Source: Prorocentrum cordatum (lineage: Eukaryota; Sar; Dinophyceae; Prorocentrales; Prorocentraceae). Taken from it: a stretch of DNA of 64,000 bases. The stretch spans positions 215,642 to 279,641 of the forward strand of contig CAUYUJ010015511.1 of NCBI GenBank assembly GCA_963575745.1, written 5' to 3'. The position numbers and the translations under genes are program-made. The notes under the pieces are model-generated. The model made no database searches and had not been told where the DNA came from. It was given only the letters and a program-made list of their open reading frames with translations. This document shows positions 11,497-22,959 of the stretch, piece by piece (position 1 is the stretch's first letter; the number at the start of each line of letters is the position of its first letter).

Positions 11497-11525
11497 TCCG
11501 CCGATCCGGCGTGTGAGTTTCAAGG
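11497..11525. repeat. Satellite-element start motif (ATCCGCCGATCC...GTGTGAG)
   Basis: Resembles the start of the element at 15965 (ATCCGCCGACCCCTTG, then GGCGTGTGAGATAG) with part deleted. It precedes the G-rich tandem and the second satellite block as in the other copies. Confidence 0.5.
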
Positions 11526-11599
11526 AGTCTCAGCTACAGCCTCGAGGCTGAGCTTCAGCCTCTGGGGGGGTCGCCGGGGTGGCTCTGCCGGGGAAGGGG

Positions 11600-11762
11600 G
11601 GGTGGGGGGGGGGGGGGGGGTGCGAGTTTCCGGCGAACCCCGGGGCCGCTCCGGGGGAGTGGAAGATAGGGGGGGGGGGGGCGCCATGCGCCGGCGCTTT
11701 GGAGGACCCCGGGGCCGCTCCGGGGGAGTGGAAGATAGGGGGGGGGGGGGCGCCATGATTTT
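11600..11762. repeat. 69-bp tandem repeat with long G runs
   Basis: A 33-base core starting CCCCGGGGCCGCTCC and ending GGAAGATAGG occurs at 11638 and again 69 bases on at 11707, each followed by 10-12 G and CGCCATG; the array is preceded by a G17 run. The G runs could form quadruplexes on the plus strand. Confidence 0.85.
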
Positions 11763-12330
11763 CCGGCGCTTTGTCCCAAGACCCCCAAGGGGTTCCAAGA
11801 GGGCCCCGAGTCGCCGAAAAATCGCTCCAAGACGCCCGAGATGGCCTCCAGACGGCCCAAGGTGTCTCCAAGACGCCCCAAGAAGCTTCCAAGAGGCCTC
11901 CCAAGAGGGCCCCAAGAGGCCAGAATCGTTGATTTTCATTGGTTTTCTCAGGGTTTTTAGCGTTCTTGCCTTTTCGGGCGTCCGACGCTCGAAGACGGCC
12001 CAAGAGGCCCCCAAGTCCGTCCCAAGACGGCCCACGATGCTTCCAACACGGCCCAAGAGAGCCCCAAGACGGCCCAAGAGGGCCCCAAGACGGCCCAAGA
12101 GGGCCTCTGGACAGCCCAAGAAGGCCCCAAGAGAGCCCCAAGAGGGGCCCAAGAGGGGGACCACGAACCGAAAGAACCGAGCTTTCCGCCCCAAGAGGCC
12201 CCCAGGAGGCCCCAAGAGACCCCCAAGGGGCCCCAAGAAGCCCACAAGAGGCCCAAAAGAGGTTCCAAGAGGCCCCAAAACAGCTCCCCAGAGGCCTCCA
12301 GACTGCCTCCGGCAGGCCCCCGGTTTCTTC
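11762..12330. repeat. CCAAGANGGCC satellite, block 2
   Basis: Same family as block 1. It includes one copy of the non-satellite spacer (TTTTCGGGCGTCCGACGCTC, about 11970-11992) that recurs in diverged form at about 16360, 16735 and 17095. Confidence 0.85.
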
Positions 12331-12394
12331 CGCGGCACCGCCCAGGGCGCCACCGGCAGGATGTCCTCCGTCTCATCGTTTTCCTTCAAGTTAT

Positions 12395-12864
12395 CGCCTC
12401 TTCCTCATTCTCCTCCTCCTCCTCTGCGACCTCACTCCTATCCCTCAACGATCGCGTCACCGAGTGCCTCTTCTTTGAAACATCCTCGCTCTTCAAACGC
12501 ACATCCATACACACATGCATACATACCTACATTTAAACACATTTGCATACATAGAAAAACAATCTTCCAGACATACATACTTACATTCACACACATACAC
12601 ACATATTATCATACACACATACAAACATACATACAAACTAAATACATACATACGCGCACAAGCATACATACATACATACGTACCTACACACAGGCACACA
12701 TGATCAATGCATGCATACATGCATGCACGCGTACATACACACACATATATCGTGAAACTCACCGCGTGCTCGAAACTTGAGAGAGACCGCGGGAAGTCGA
12801 GAGAAGCCGCGGAACGAGGCCTCTACTACTACTACCACTACTACCACAACCACTACTACTACTA

Positions 12865-12911
<47 letters not shown>

Positions 12912-12912
12912 G

Positions 12913-12957
<45 letters not shown>

Positions 12958-12980
12958 ATACTACTACTAGTACTACAGGT
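12395..12980. repeat. Microsatellite cluster: CTC, CATA and ACT repeats
   Basis: CTC-rich start, then (CATA/CACA)n at 12485-12760, then an almost pure (ACT)n at 12820-12975. All long frames here (poly-Thr, poly-Tyr, poly-Val) are artefacts. Confidence 0.95.
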
Positions 12981-13184
12981 GCGTTTCCCAACTAGTATGT
13001 GTGTGTGGGTGATGGTGTGTGCGCATGTCTGCGGCGCAGGTTAAGTGGTGTGACTGTGTGTGTGCGTTTGAGTGTGCGCCCATAATTTCTGCGTCTGGAG
13101 AATAACCCCGAGCGACCCGGATCGGCGGCACTGGCCGAAGGCCACTACAATATCCTCCTTTCTGGTGGGCGGCCGGTGGCCCGC

Positions 13185-13357
13185 GGTTGTCCCGTCCCCT
13201 CGGTTGTCCCCTCGGTCGTCCCATGGTTGTCCCGTGGTTGTCCCTCGGTCGTCTCGCGGTTGATCCGGTGATTTGTCCCGATGGTTGCCCCGATGGTTGT
13301 CACGATGTTTGATCCGATGGTTTTCCCGATGGTTGTCCCGATGGGTTTCCCGATGCC
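13185..13357. repeat. 12-bp minisatellite (GATGGTTGTCCC)
   Basis: About 14 units of GATGGTTGTCCC and variants (CTCGGTYGTCCC in the first part, GATGGTTKTCCC in the second). Drift is graded from one end to the other. Confidence 0.9.
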
Positions 13358-13424
13358 ACATAAGTTCATTGATAATGGGGTCGGTGAATGAGTTGTAAGG
13401 CTGATCGGTATACATATCGACGAG

Positions 13425-13715
13425 GCCAGCAACTCCTTGTGGGTCTCCATGCATATGAGATTGTTCCCCCTAGAAGGCCCCCCCCGAACCCCAAACTGGC
13501 AATTTGACCCCCCTCCCCGGCCCAGCACAAACGCATCATGGGGGATAGAAGGCCCCAGAACGGGCCAAGAGCGCACCAAGTGGCCCCGAAGACTGTCTAA
13601 GAGGGCCCAGGGTCGCCGAAACACTCGCTCCAAGATGCCCACAAATGGCGTACAGATGGCCCGCGAAGCCCCCAAGACGCACCGAAACGCCTCCCAGAGC
13701 CAGAGCCCTCTTCAG
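13425..13715. repeat. Satellite element, second copy of the 15965 type
   Basis: Starts ACTCCTTGTGGGTCTC, then GAGATTGTTCCCCCTAG, a C-rich run, TTTGACCCCCC, CGGCCCAGCAC and the CCAAGANGGCC phrases. The same order occurs at 15970-16170, so the satellite travels with a defined leader and is not just simple tandem growth. Confidence 0.7.
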
Positions 13716-14220
13716 AGGAGTTCAGTCCGAGTCGGTGGCTCGGGCGGGTGCGGCATCCTGGTGACGTCGGCAACGACACACACACACGATGATGATGATT
13801 GCAACGATGCTGGTGGCGACGGTGACGATGACGACGGCAAGGCGAACGACGGCGCCGATGCTGACCGCGTTGATGACGATGATGGTGTCCACGCGTCGGC
13901 GATGAAGATTGTGAAAAGATTTCGCCATGCGCGCGCGGCCGACGGGCGCAAGTGGCCCGCATGGTCTGATTCGACCGGGATCGCCCCCCCAACCCCCAGC
14001 GCGCGCAAAAGCTTTCGAATCAATACGACATGAGCGCATGAGGGGCCCGTTTGGTCGAATCTGAGGAACACGCGTTTGTTTTGTTATATCTAGATGCATG
14101 TGTTTTGCGGAAAAACCATGGCTCACCTTCCGAGGGAGATTAGGTCGTACCGTACGTACCTATTCCGTAACCTCTTCTTCCTACTACTGCGGGGGGGGGG
14201 AAACACTGCCAGACCGCTAC
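13716..14220. other. Presumed intron downstream of exon 3; no gene recognised
   Basis: Contains GAT/GAC-rich sequence around 13785-13890. No continuation of the cyclic-nucleotide-binding protein was found between 1 and 14220, so the next exons are probably outside the window, too short, or too diverged to recognise. Confidence 0.4.
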
Positions 14221-14322
14221 TCGGCCAAGGTACTTGACGTACTCATTGACCTTCGCCTCCTCAGCCTGCATCAGGATGGCCTTGAATTGGTTGCGGTCGA
14301 TGACCCAAACGGACGAGGCTTC
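14221..14322 (-). CDS. Exon of cyclic nucleotide-binding protein (domain A, C-terminal part)
   Basis: Thirty-four codons reading E-ASSVWVIDRNQFKAIL then KVNEYVKYLGR. This is the end of a cyclic-nucleotide-binding domain and the linking helix: the V-x-V-(I/L)-DR-x-x-F pattern after the phosphate-binding cassette is characteristic of PKA regulatory subunits and PKG. Minus-strand signals fit an internal exon: acceptor CGAAG|GAAGCC and donor CGA|GTAGCG, both phase 0. It continues the peptide of the exon at 15815-15901, about 1.5 kb upstream on the same strand. The family binds cAMP or cGMP and controls a kinase domain; no kinase exon is visible here. Boundaries are inferred from sequence only. 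Confidence 0.85.
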
Positions 14323-15814
14323 CTTCGAGGCAAGGTGGGCGGGCGAAAAGGAGGCCGAGAATACTGAGAAGCAGGAAAAGGATGAAGAAGACAGGAAGAA
14401 GCACCAGGTGGACGAGGTGGGGGAGAAAGACCCAGATCCCGACGCCTGGACTTGTTTCAAGTCGCCAACACCAAAAACTCTCGACCCCTTTCCCAAGACC
14501 GGCTTTTCACTCTTGGCCGTTTCATGGCACTCCAAGGGGCTCGGAAACGGCCCCTGGACGAGAAACAAGAGCTAAAAGTGGGAAACATAATTGTCCGATC
14601 TCCGGAAATCCTCTAGTGCTCGGAATGCCTGTGGAGCTCGCCACTTCTGACGAGCGAACGCGCAAGCGGTGTGATTTTCGTGTCGCCGCCACCACCTGCG
14701 CCACTCCCAATGCAGACGGCACTGCTGCGCCACGCCACGCCTCGGGTACCAGGCGCGCCGCGCACCCAGCGACAGCAGAGGGAATGCAGGATCATTCGGC
14801 GTCCTTGTTGAAACAGCTCTAGCGGTACAGCGGCCGAGATGGATGGAAGGGGTTGAGGCAAGGATGCAGGGGCAGCCTCGATTAAGTGCTGTATCCTTGC
14901 CGTTTGTGCGTTTTAGCTGCAGCCTGCCTCGGTCGACCATATAGACTTCTGCGGCCACTGAACACCCGACACGGCGGGCCTCGACGCGGGTCGCCCCTTG
15001 TTCCTGCAACAGGGTGACGTGGAGAAAACGCGGCGAGGAGAGAGGGACGCAGAGGGATGAGGTGGGAGCCAGGACAGAGTGAGGGAGGGACGGCAGAAAA
15101 GCAAAGATCGCTTCGAGGGTTGGAGAAGGTCGGGAGGAGGGGATGAGGGGAGGGAGGGAAGGAGGGATCGAACGCCGAAAGGGAAGGAGCGAGGGTTGTG
15201 CGAGGGGAGATGGTTGTGGCGTAGGGAGAAAGGAAGAGGAAAGAGAGAGAAGATCACACCGAAGAGGCATGAGGGGACGAGGGGGGAGAGAGCTGGAGGA
15301 AGACGCCGAGGTGAAAGAGAGAAGGACGCGAAGGGGAGCAGAGGGGAGGAGACAGAGGAAGAGTGGGAGGACTCCCTCCCTCACCCTGCGGCCGCCGACC
15401 CCCTGTCCCGTTCCCGTTCCCGCTCAGTCTTCCACCTTGTCGCTTCCCACTCTCCCCCTCCCCCCTTCTCGTGCGCCGCCGCCTCCACGTCCATCCTCCT
15501 CCAAGACCATCCTCCCCCGTCTGCCCCTACTACTCACCCGCCCTCGCACCCACCCATCTTTCCTCCCGCTCTCGCTCCTGTCCTCCGTTCTCCTCTCTTC
15601 CGCCCTCCCTCCTCCCTACGAAGCAAGCGTTTTGACAGATGCCCCGGACAAGGAATGCTCCGAGTCCTACGACGCACCCAAGGAAGAAACAACATCTCGC
15701 AAGACCACCGGGCGATCGGCGAGTGAGTGAGCCATCCGAAGCGAGGGGCGCCTGCCGCGGGGTAAGGCGTTGGCGAACCATGCTGCGGCAGTGGGCGGTG
15801 CTGGCCGTAGTGTC
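14323..15814 (-). other. Intron between exons 2 and 3
   Basis: Bounded by a putative GA donor (AAG|GACACT) and an AG|G acceptor. It holds a purine-rich stretch (15030-15370) that switches to pyrimidine-rich (15370-15612). No other gene recognised; long frames across the R/Y tract are low complexity. Confidence 0.6.
15030..15612. repeat. Purine-rich tract followed by pyrimidine-rich tract
   Basis: GGGAGG/GAGAGG phrases up to about 15370, then CTCCC/CCTCC phrases to 15612. The two halves are loosely self-complementary and could form a long imperfect stem. Confidence 0.7.
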
Positions 15815-15901
15815 CTTGGCTCTGACAGTGGCCGCGCGGGGGACCAGGTAGAGCAGCGCCAGCTCGCCAAAGCTGCCCCCCTTGGAGATAGTGGTGGCTA
15901 C
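15815..15901 (-). CDS. Exon of cyclic nucleotide-binding protein (phosphate-binding cassette)
   Basis: Twenty-nine codons with TISKGGSFGELALLY followed by LVPRAATVRAK. This is the phosphate-binding cassette: the Glu of FGELALL contacts the ribose 2'-OH and the Arg of PRAATV contacts the cyclic phosphate in characterised family members, and both are present. The residue after PRA is Ala; animal PKGs usually have Thr/Ser there and PKA-R has Ala, so the site looks more cAMP-like, though this rule is uncertain in alveolates. Acceptor CTCGAG|GTAGCC is AG|G; the apparent donor AAG|GACACT would be a GA type. Upstream Gly-Lys-Leu-Glu codons are also in frame, so the 5' edge could be as far as about 15922. 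It joins in phase 0 to the exons on either side. Confidence 0.88.
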
Positions 15902-15964
15902 CTCGAGCTTCCCGGCGTTGCGACCTCAGTGCGCCCACAGGTGAGAGTAGCCAGCAGTGACAAA

Positions 15965-17895
15965 TCCGCCGACCCCTTGTGGGTCTCTAGGCGTGTGAGA
16001 TAGTTCCCCCCCCCATAATCCCCCCCCCAGGGACCCCACACCGGAGATTTGACCCCCCCCCCCCCGGGCCCAGCACGAGCGCGTCACGGGGCTCTTTTGG
16101 GCCCAAAAGGGGATCAAGACGGGCCCAGAAGGCTCCAAGAGGCCTCCAAGACGGCCCACGAGGGCCCCGAGACGCCAAACGAGCGCTCCCACACGCCCAA
16201 AATGGCCCCAAGACGAGCCTAGAGGCCTCCAAGACGGCCCAAGAGGTCCCCACGAGGCCCCAAGAGGCCTCCAAGATGCGTCCCAAGAGGGTCCCTAGAC
16301 GCAAAAATTGGCCCATTCCCTTCGGAAAACGTATAATTTTCACAAATTCGCTTTCTGGGCTTTCCGACGCTCCAAGACGGCCCAAGAGGCCCCGAAGACC
16401 GCCCCAAGACGGCCCAAAAAACCCCCAAGAGGGTCCCAATATAGCCCAAGAGGGCCCCAAGACGGCCCAACAAGCGTCCAAGACGGCCCAACAGGGCCCC
16501 GAAAAGAGCCCCAAGAGCGCTCCAGGAACGCCCCAAGTGGCCTCCCAGAGAGCTCAATATGGTCCCAGACAGCCCAAGAGCGATCAAAGACACCGAAGAT
16601 GGCCTCCTGACGGCCCAAGATGCCCCCAAGAGGCCCCAAGAGGCATCCAAGATGCGTCCCAAGAGGGCCTCTAGACGCAAAAATTAGCCCGTTCCCTTCG
16701 TAAAGCGTGCGTTTTTTTCACAAATTCGCCTTTCGGGCTTTCCGACGCTCCCAGACGGCCCAAGAGGCCCCCAAGACCGCCCCAAGACGGCCCAAGAAGC
16801 CTCCAAGAGGGCCCCAAGACAGCCCAACAAGGCGCTGAGACGGCTCAAGCGGCGCCGAAGACGGCCCAAGAGAGCCCCGATGACGGCCCCAAGGGCGCTC
16901 CAAGTGGCTTCCAAGAGAGCTCAACATGGTCCCACACGGTCCAAGAGCGATCGAAGACACCCGAAATGGCCTCCAGATGGCCCAGCACGCCCCTGAAAGG
17001 CCCCCAAGATGCGTCCCAAGACGGTCCCTGGACGCAGACATGTACGTATTCCCGTCGTGAAACGTACAATGTTCACACATCCGCCTTCTGGGCTTTCCGA
17101 CACTCCTAGACGGCCCAAGAAGCCCCGAAAACCGCCCCAAGACGGCCCAAGAGGCCCCCAAGACGGCCCCGCGACGGTCCAATATGGCCCCAAGACGGCC
17201 CAAGAGGTCCCCAAAACTGCCCAAGAAGGCTCCAAGACGGCACCAAGAGGGGCCCAAGAGGGCAACCAACAATTCAAAAATCTAGCTTTCCGCTCCCACG
17301 AGCCCCAGGGAGCCCCAAGAGCGCCCCAACAGGCCGCCAACGGCCCTCAAGAAACCGCCAAGACGCCCCAAGGAGCCCACAAGAGGCCCCCAGGAGGCCC
17401 CCCAAAGACCCCCAGACGCTTCCGTATTGCGAGCCGTCACGCCAACTGCAATGCACTCCGCGCATACAACCTTACTCTTCCTCGCGACGTGCTCACTATC
17501 TTGCTCGGCGCTAATGTGCTGGTGCCGCGCGAACTGTTTCGTGCGCGCTGCGAACATCAACAGCCTCTTCACCCGTTTCGATTCATCTGCGACATCTTTC
17601 GCTGTGATGCTTCGCTGATCAAAGCTTCCACACACTACTCTTGCTCCTTTCGTCTTCCAGTGCTCCTCCACTTGGTTGCGGGTCGAAAGGCCGACCTCCC
17701 AGAAGGACACCCCGCACCCGGGTGCACAGCACGCAAAGCGCTCGCAAAACACGCCCCAGACCACCGGCATCACGCAAACATTTGGACCCCCTACGTATCT
17801 GCCACCACCCGCGCGCGACACCGCACCCTCACACAAGACGCCGCTGGCCAGAAACTCCTGGCCTCGCAACACTCACAGAAGGGGTCGGCGGATGT
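15965..17895. repeat. CCAAGANGGCC satellite bounded by an inverted repeat
   Basis: The left edge reads ATCCGCCGACCCCTTGTG and the right edge, on the opposite strand, ATCCGCCGACCCCTTCTG, a 15-base perfect inverted pair at about 15965 and 17894. Inside are a C-rich leader and the satellite at 16080-17430. The satellite has higher-order units of 376 and 358 bases marked by AGATGCGTCCCAAGA at 16274, 16650 and 17008, each followed by a spacer with CACAAATTCG-like and GGGCTTTCCGAC. 17430-17880 is non-satellite sequence with a minus frame 17282-17872 that I cannot assign. Confidence 0.75.
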
Positions 17896-19020
17896 GGCGT
17901 AAGCCTGTAGAGTCAAGAAGATCACACACCAAGAGGCGGAACACCCATCTTTCTCTTGTGGTGGCCCGCGCTACCCAGCAATCGGCGGCATATACAACCG
18001 AATCTACAGGGTCCCACTAATGTGTAACGTAAGCTGAAGCGGGACCGAAGTCGCGCAACACGAAGCATCATGTCACGAGCAGGAGCCCTCGATCCCACCT
18101 CTCTGCGGCCTCTCTCAAGCCAGATCAAGCCGCGAGGGCCCGTGGCGGGCCCGACGCAGGATCGAGAACGCCTGGAGTGAAAAGGCTGCGGCGCCAGCAC
18201 CTCAAAGGAAGCCCTGAGCGGCGAGGTGCCACCGTGCCGTCTGAGACTCGGAAAAAGGCGAATTGAGACAACGGAATCTCAAAATCGATCTCCCGACCCC
18301 TCCCGGGGTCCAAACGCACAAGTTCTCCGAGATGCGTCCAGCCGTGGCGATGAGGGGCCCCCCCGAAGGCCCTACCGTTGTCTCAACTCGCCCTCCTGTG
18401 ACAGACGGAGCCAGGACCGCGCGGCATCGCCGTCGCATCGGCGATCCGTCGCCGTCGCGCCGCCGCCGCGCCGCCGCCGCGTCGCCGCATCGCACCGCGA
18501 CGCCGCCTGCCTCCTGGCCCGGCCAGCGGCGCCCGCGCTGAGGCCGCCACCGTCCTCCTTCGGGACGAGGACCTGGGAGGGCCGCCGGCACTCGGGCGGG
18601 CCGACTTGGCGGGTGCGCAGTGCGGACGCGGCCGCAGGAAATCCTCGCAAGAAAAACACACCTACAAACCCGCAAGTGAGATGCAACTGGGGGGAATTAC
18701 GGAGCACACCCTGAACGCAGCAGCTTTCCTAACGGCCGCGGGAAGTAACCGCTCAGCGCGCAGAGCGAAGAAACCCTAGGTTTCCAGACGAAGCACATCC
18801 AGCTTCCTGATGCGCGGCCCCACTGCACGTATCTCAAAGGCCTCTCAGGTGTCGCGAAAAGAAAAATCGCAACGAAAGGCGTTTGACAAATTGCGGCCTC
18901 TCGGGGCCATTCGGCTGGATTCCGAGGCCGTCAAAGACGAACCTTGATGAACAGTCGGTCTTCGAGAAGGGGCGTGGATCCCTCCCGGGGTCCATGTTTC
19001 CGAAGAGAGAGCGCGCCCGT
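17896..19020. other. No recognisable gene; GC-rich core
   Basis: Includes a (CGCCGC)-rich patch at about 18430-18500. Overlapping frames on both strands (for example minus 18202-18675) are Arg/Ala/Pro rich with no motif. Confidence 0.4.
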
Positions 19021-19024
19021 GGCG

Positions 19025-19435
19025 CACCCCCAAGATGGGGGTGGGACCCCCTTAGGTACCCCCCCCCCTGGACCTGCTCTGCCGAAGCCCCCCCGCCCCA
19101 CCCCTCCCGTATTCTCTCGCCCTTCGGAAGCTACCCCCCTCCCCTTCTTTTGCGCTCCAGAAGCTCCCCCCCCCTCCCCTTCCTCAAGGAGGGGAGGTGC
19201 TTAGCTACCACCACCACCCCTGGACTTCCCCTGCCGAAAGCCCCCCCCCCATCTTCTGTTCTTTCCGCCCCTCGGAAGCTACCTCCCCCCCTCCTTTTGC
19301 GCTCCGAAAGCCCCTCCCCTCCGTCCCTTTCCCAAATGGAGGGGGGGCGTAGCTACCCCCCCCCCGTGGACCTCCCTTGCCGGACGCCCTCCCCCCACCT
19401 CAATTTTTCTGCTCCTCAGAAGCGACGCTCCCCAT
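19025..19435 (-). repeat. C-run block, inverted relative to 22960-23600
   Basis: CTTCGGAAGCTACCCCCC and GCTCCGAAAGCCCC phrases alternate with C8-C12 runs. The reverse complement (GGGGTAGCTTCCGAAG) is the repeated phrase of 22960-23600, so the central satellite is flanked by inverted copies of this block. Confidence 0.75.
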
Positions 19436-22400
19436 GCGAACGTCGCCGCTGGGGCCTTCGGTGGAGCTCCTTGAGGGGCCACGAAGCGCTGTACTGAGAG
19501 GGGGAGACGCATGACAACACCGCCACTGGAGCCGTCGGTGGAGCTCCCTCTGGGGGAACGAAGCGTTGTACTGGGTGGGTGATACGCATGTGGACGCAGC
19601 CGCTGGGGCCTTCGGTGGAGCTCCTCATGGTGCCACGAAACGTTCTACTGGGTGGGGAAACGCATGCGAATACCGCCACTGGAGCCTTCGGTGGACTTCC
19701 CTGTGGGGCCACGAAGCGCTATGGTGGGTAGGGGGAACGCATGCAGACACCGCCACTGGGGCCTTCGGTGGAGATCCCTATGGGCCCACGAAGCGGTGTA
19801 CTGGGTGGGGGAACCGCATCCGGACACCGCCTCTGGGGCCTTCAGTGGAGCTCCCGATGGGGCCACGAAACGTTGTACGGGGTGCGCTGTACTGGGTGGG
19901 AGAAACGCATGCGGACACCACCTGGAGCCTTCGGTGGAGCTTATTATGGAGCCACTGCAGCCTTGAGTGGAGCTCCCTATAGGCCCACGACACTGTGAGG
20001 GCTGCGCCAAAGTGAACAGGAGGCGGCATGTGAACGTAGCCACTGGGGCCTTGGGTGGAGCTCCTTGTGGGGCCGCGAAACGTGTGAGGGGTGCGCCAAG
20101 GTGGACAGGAGGCGGCATGTGAAAGCAGCAACTGGGACCTTGGGTTGAGCTCCGTGTGGGGCCACGAAACGTATGAGGGGTGTGCCGAAGTGAGGGGATG
20201 ACGGGAAGAGGGAGGAGGGGGAGGAGAGGAGGGGAGGAGGAGGAGGACGCGGCGCACCGTCTCTTCAAAAGAGGCTCGAACACCACATCTCACAGGGTGG
20301 TTAAGGAAAAGCGAATAGCGTTGACGCCCCCCCCTTGGAAAACCAATATCAGCTGCGAAAAGGATGGGGCAACGCCGCCACTGGAACCTTCGGTGGAGCT
20401 CCCAATGGAGCCACGAAGCATTGTGTTGGGTGGGAGAAACGCATGCAGACACCGCCACTCGGGCCTTCGGTGGAGCGCCCTATGGGACCGCGAAGCGCTG
20501 TATAACGGGTGGAGGAAACGCATGCGGACACCATCACGGGGGCCTTCGGTGGAGATCCCGATGAGGCCACGAAGCGTTGTACTGGGTGGTAGAGCTCCGT
20601 ATGGGGCCACGCAACGCTATACTGGGCAGGGGAAACGCATGCGGACGCAGCCGCTGGGGCCTTCGGTGGAGCTTGTTGTGGGGCCACGAAACGTTTTACT
20701 GGGTGGGGGCAACGCATGCGGACACCGCCACTAGGGCCTTCGGTGGAGCTCCTCATGGGGCCACGAAGCGCTGTACTGGGTGGGGGATGCGCATGCGGAC
20801 ACCGCCAGTGGGCCTTCGGTGGAGCCCCCGTATGGAGCCACGAAGCGTTGTACTGGGTGAAGGAAACGCATGCGAACCATGCAGCTGGGGCTTTCGGTTG
20901 AGCCCCCTATGGGGCCACGAATTTGTGAGTTGTGGTCTAATGTGGACATGGCGCGGCTTGTGAACGCAGCAAGTGGGGCCTTCGGTGTAGCTCCCTATGG
21001 GGCCACGAAACGTGTGCCGGTTGTGCCAAAGTGGACAGGAGGCGGCATGTGAACGCAGCCACTTTATTTCCTCGATGAAGACACAGCAGCCTAGGGCCCC
21101 TTAAACGCGACCCGGAAGCGAAGAGCTCCCCAGACTTTCGGCGACGGCTGAAAATCGAAAACATTATGCAGATTAGTGCACAAGTCCTCTACACAAGCCT
21201 TTAGACCGAGCCCGCTCGGTACGACATCGTTAAAATAACCCTGCAAGGACGAAGGACCCCGGACTCGGGACCCGGGCGGAGGAGGAGGAGCTCCCTATGG
21301 GCCCGGGACATGTGGGATGGGTGGGCCAAAGTGGACAGGAAGCGGCATGTGAACGCAGCCACTGCAGCGTTGGGTGGAGCTCCTTGTGGGGCCACGAAAC
21401 GTGTGAGGGCTGGGCCAAAGTGAACAGGAGGCGGTATGTGAACGCAGCCGCTGGGGCCTTGGGTGGAGCTCCCTGTGGGGCCGCGAAACTTGTGAGGGGT
21501 GTGCCACAGTGAACAGGAGGCAGCATGTGAACGCAGCCATTGGGGACTTGGGTGGAGCTCCCTGTGGGGCCACGAAATGTGTGAGGGGTGTGCCGAAGTG
21601 AGGGGATGACGGGAAGAGGGAGGAGAGGGAGGAGGAGGAGAGGAGGGGAGGAGGAGGAGGAGGAGGAGGAGGAGGAGGAGGACACACGGCGCATCGTCTC
21701 TTCAAAACGAGAACCCAACACCACAGCTGACAGGTGGATGGTTAAGAAAAAGCGAATAGCTTTGGCGCCCCCCTTGGAAAACCAATATCCTTTGCGGAAA
21801 GGAAAGGGGCAACGCCTCCTCTGGAGCATTCGGTGGAGCTCCCTATGGGGCCAAACGTGGAGCTCTGAGGCACTGTGCTGGGTGGGGGGAACGCATGCAA
21901 ACACCGCAACTAAGGCCTTCGGTGGAGCTCCTTATGGGGCCATGAAACGTTATAATGGGTGGGGCAAACACATGCGGACGCAGCCGCTGGGGCCTTCGGT
22001 GGAGCTTGTGGGGCCACGAAACGCTGTACTGGGTGGGGGAAACAGATGTGGACAACGCCACTAGGGCCTTCGGTGGATCTCCCTATGGGGCCACGAAGCG
22101 CTATACTGGGTGGGGGAAGCGCGTGCGGACACCGCCGCTAGGGTCTTCGGTGTAGCCCCCTATGGGGCCACGGAGCGTTGTACTGGGTGAAGGAAACGCA
22201 TGCGACCCATGCAACTGGTGCATTCGGTGGATCTCCCTATGAGGCCACGAAATTGTGAGGGGTGTGCCGAAGTGAGGAGGGGCGGCATGCGAACGCAGCA
22301 AGTGGGGCCTTCGGCGCAGCTCCCTATGGGGCCACGAAGCGTGCGAGGGGTGCGCCAAGGTGGACAGGAGGCGGCATGTGAACGCAGCCGTTGAGGCCTT

Positions 22401-22798
22401 GGGTGGAGCTCCCTGGACGAAACGTTTGAGGGTTGTGCCAAAGTGGACAGGAAGCGGCATGTGAACGCAGCAAGTGGGGCCTTGGGTGGAACTCCCTATG
22501 GAGCCACGCAACGTGTGAGGGTTGTGCCAAAGTGGACAGGAGGCGGCATGTGAACGCAGCCACTGCAGCGTTGGGTGGAGCTCCCTATGAACCCACGACG
22601 CTGTGAGGGCTGGGCCAAAGAGAACAGGAGGCGGTATGTGAGCGCAACCACTTGGGCCTTGGGTGGAGCTCCCTATGGAGCCACGCAACGTGTGAGGGTT
22701 GTGCCAAAGTGGACAGGAGCCGGCATGTGAACCAGCGATTGGGGCCTTGGGTGGAGCTCCTTGTGGGGCCACGAAACGTGTGAGGGGTGTGCCGAAGT
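19436..22798. repeat. 77-bp and 89-bp satellite with higher-order modules
   Basis: Type A units of 77 bp carry GTACTGGGTGGGGGAAACG and GCATGCGGACACCGCCACT; type B units of 89 bp carry TGTGCCAAAGTGGACAGG and GGCGGCATGTGAACGCAG. Both share GGGGCCTTCGGTGGAGCTCC and ATGGGGCCACGAAACG. A-rich then B-rich groups are closed by a common tail (GTGAGGGGATGACGGGAAG, GA-rich, then ACGAGAACCCAACA and AAAACCAATATCAGCTGCG) starting near 20191, 21599 and 22799, giving modules of about 1.4 and 1.2 kb. Long frames here are translations of the repeat. A fragment related to the tail (ACGAGAACCCAACAC) is also at 38800-38820. Confidence 0.92.
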
Positions 22799-22959
22799 GA
22801 GGGGATGACGGGAAGAGGGAGAAGGGGGAGGAGGAGGAGAGGAGGGGAGGAGGACGCGGGGCACCGTCTGCTCAAAACGAGAACCCAACATGACAGGATA
22901 GTTAGGAAACAATAGCTTTGAAGCCAACCCGTTAGCAAACCAATATCAGCTGCGAACAG

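Noticed and set aside
17282-17872. Minus frame with VEEHWKTKGARVVCGSFDQ and Cys-containing segments
   Set aside because: Looks partly protein-like, but half of it is satellite and no family was recognised; left unassigned.
19436-22798. CRISPR-like regular repeats
   Set aside because: Units are contiguous 77/89-bp monomers without unique spacers, and the genome is eukaryotic.
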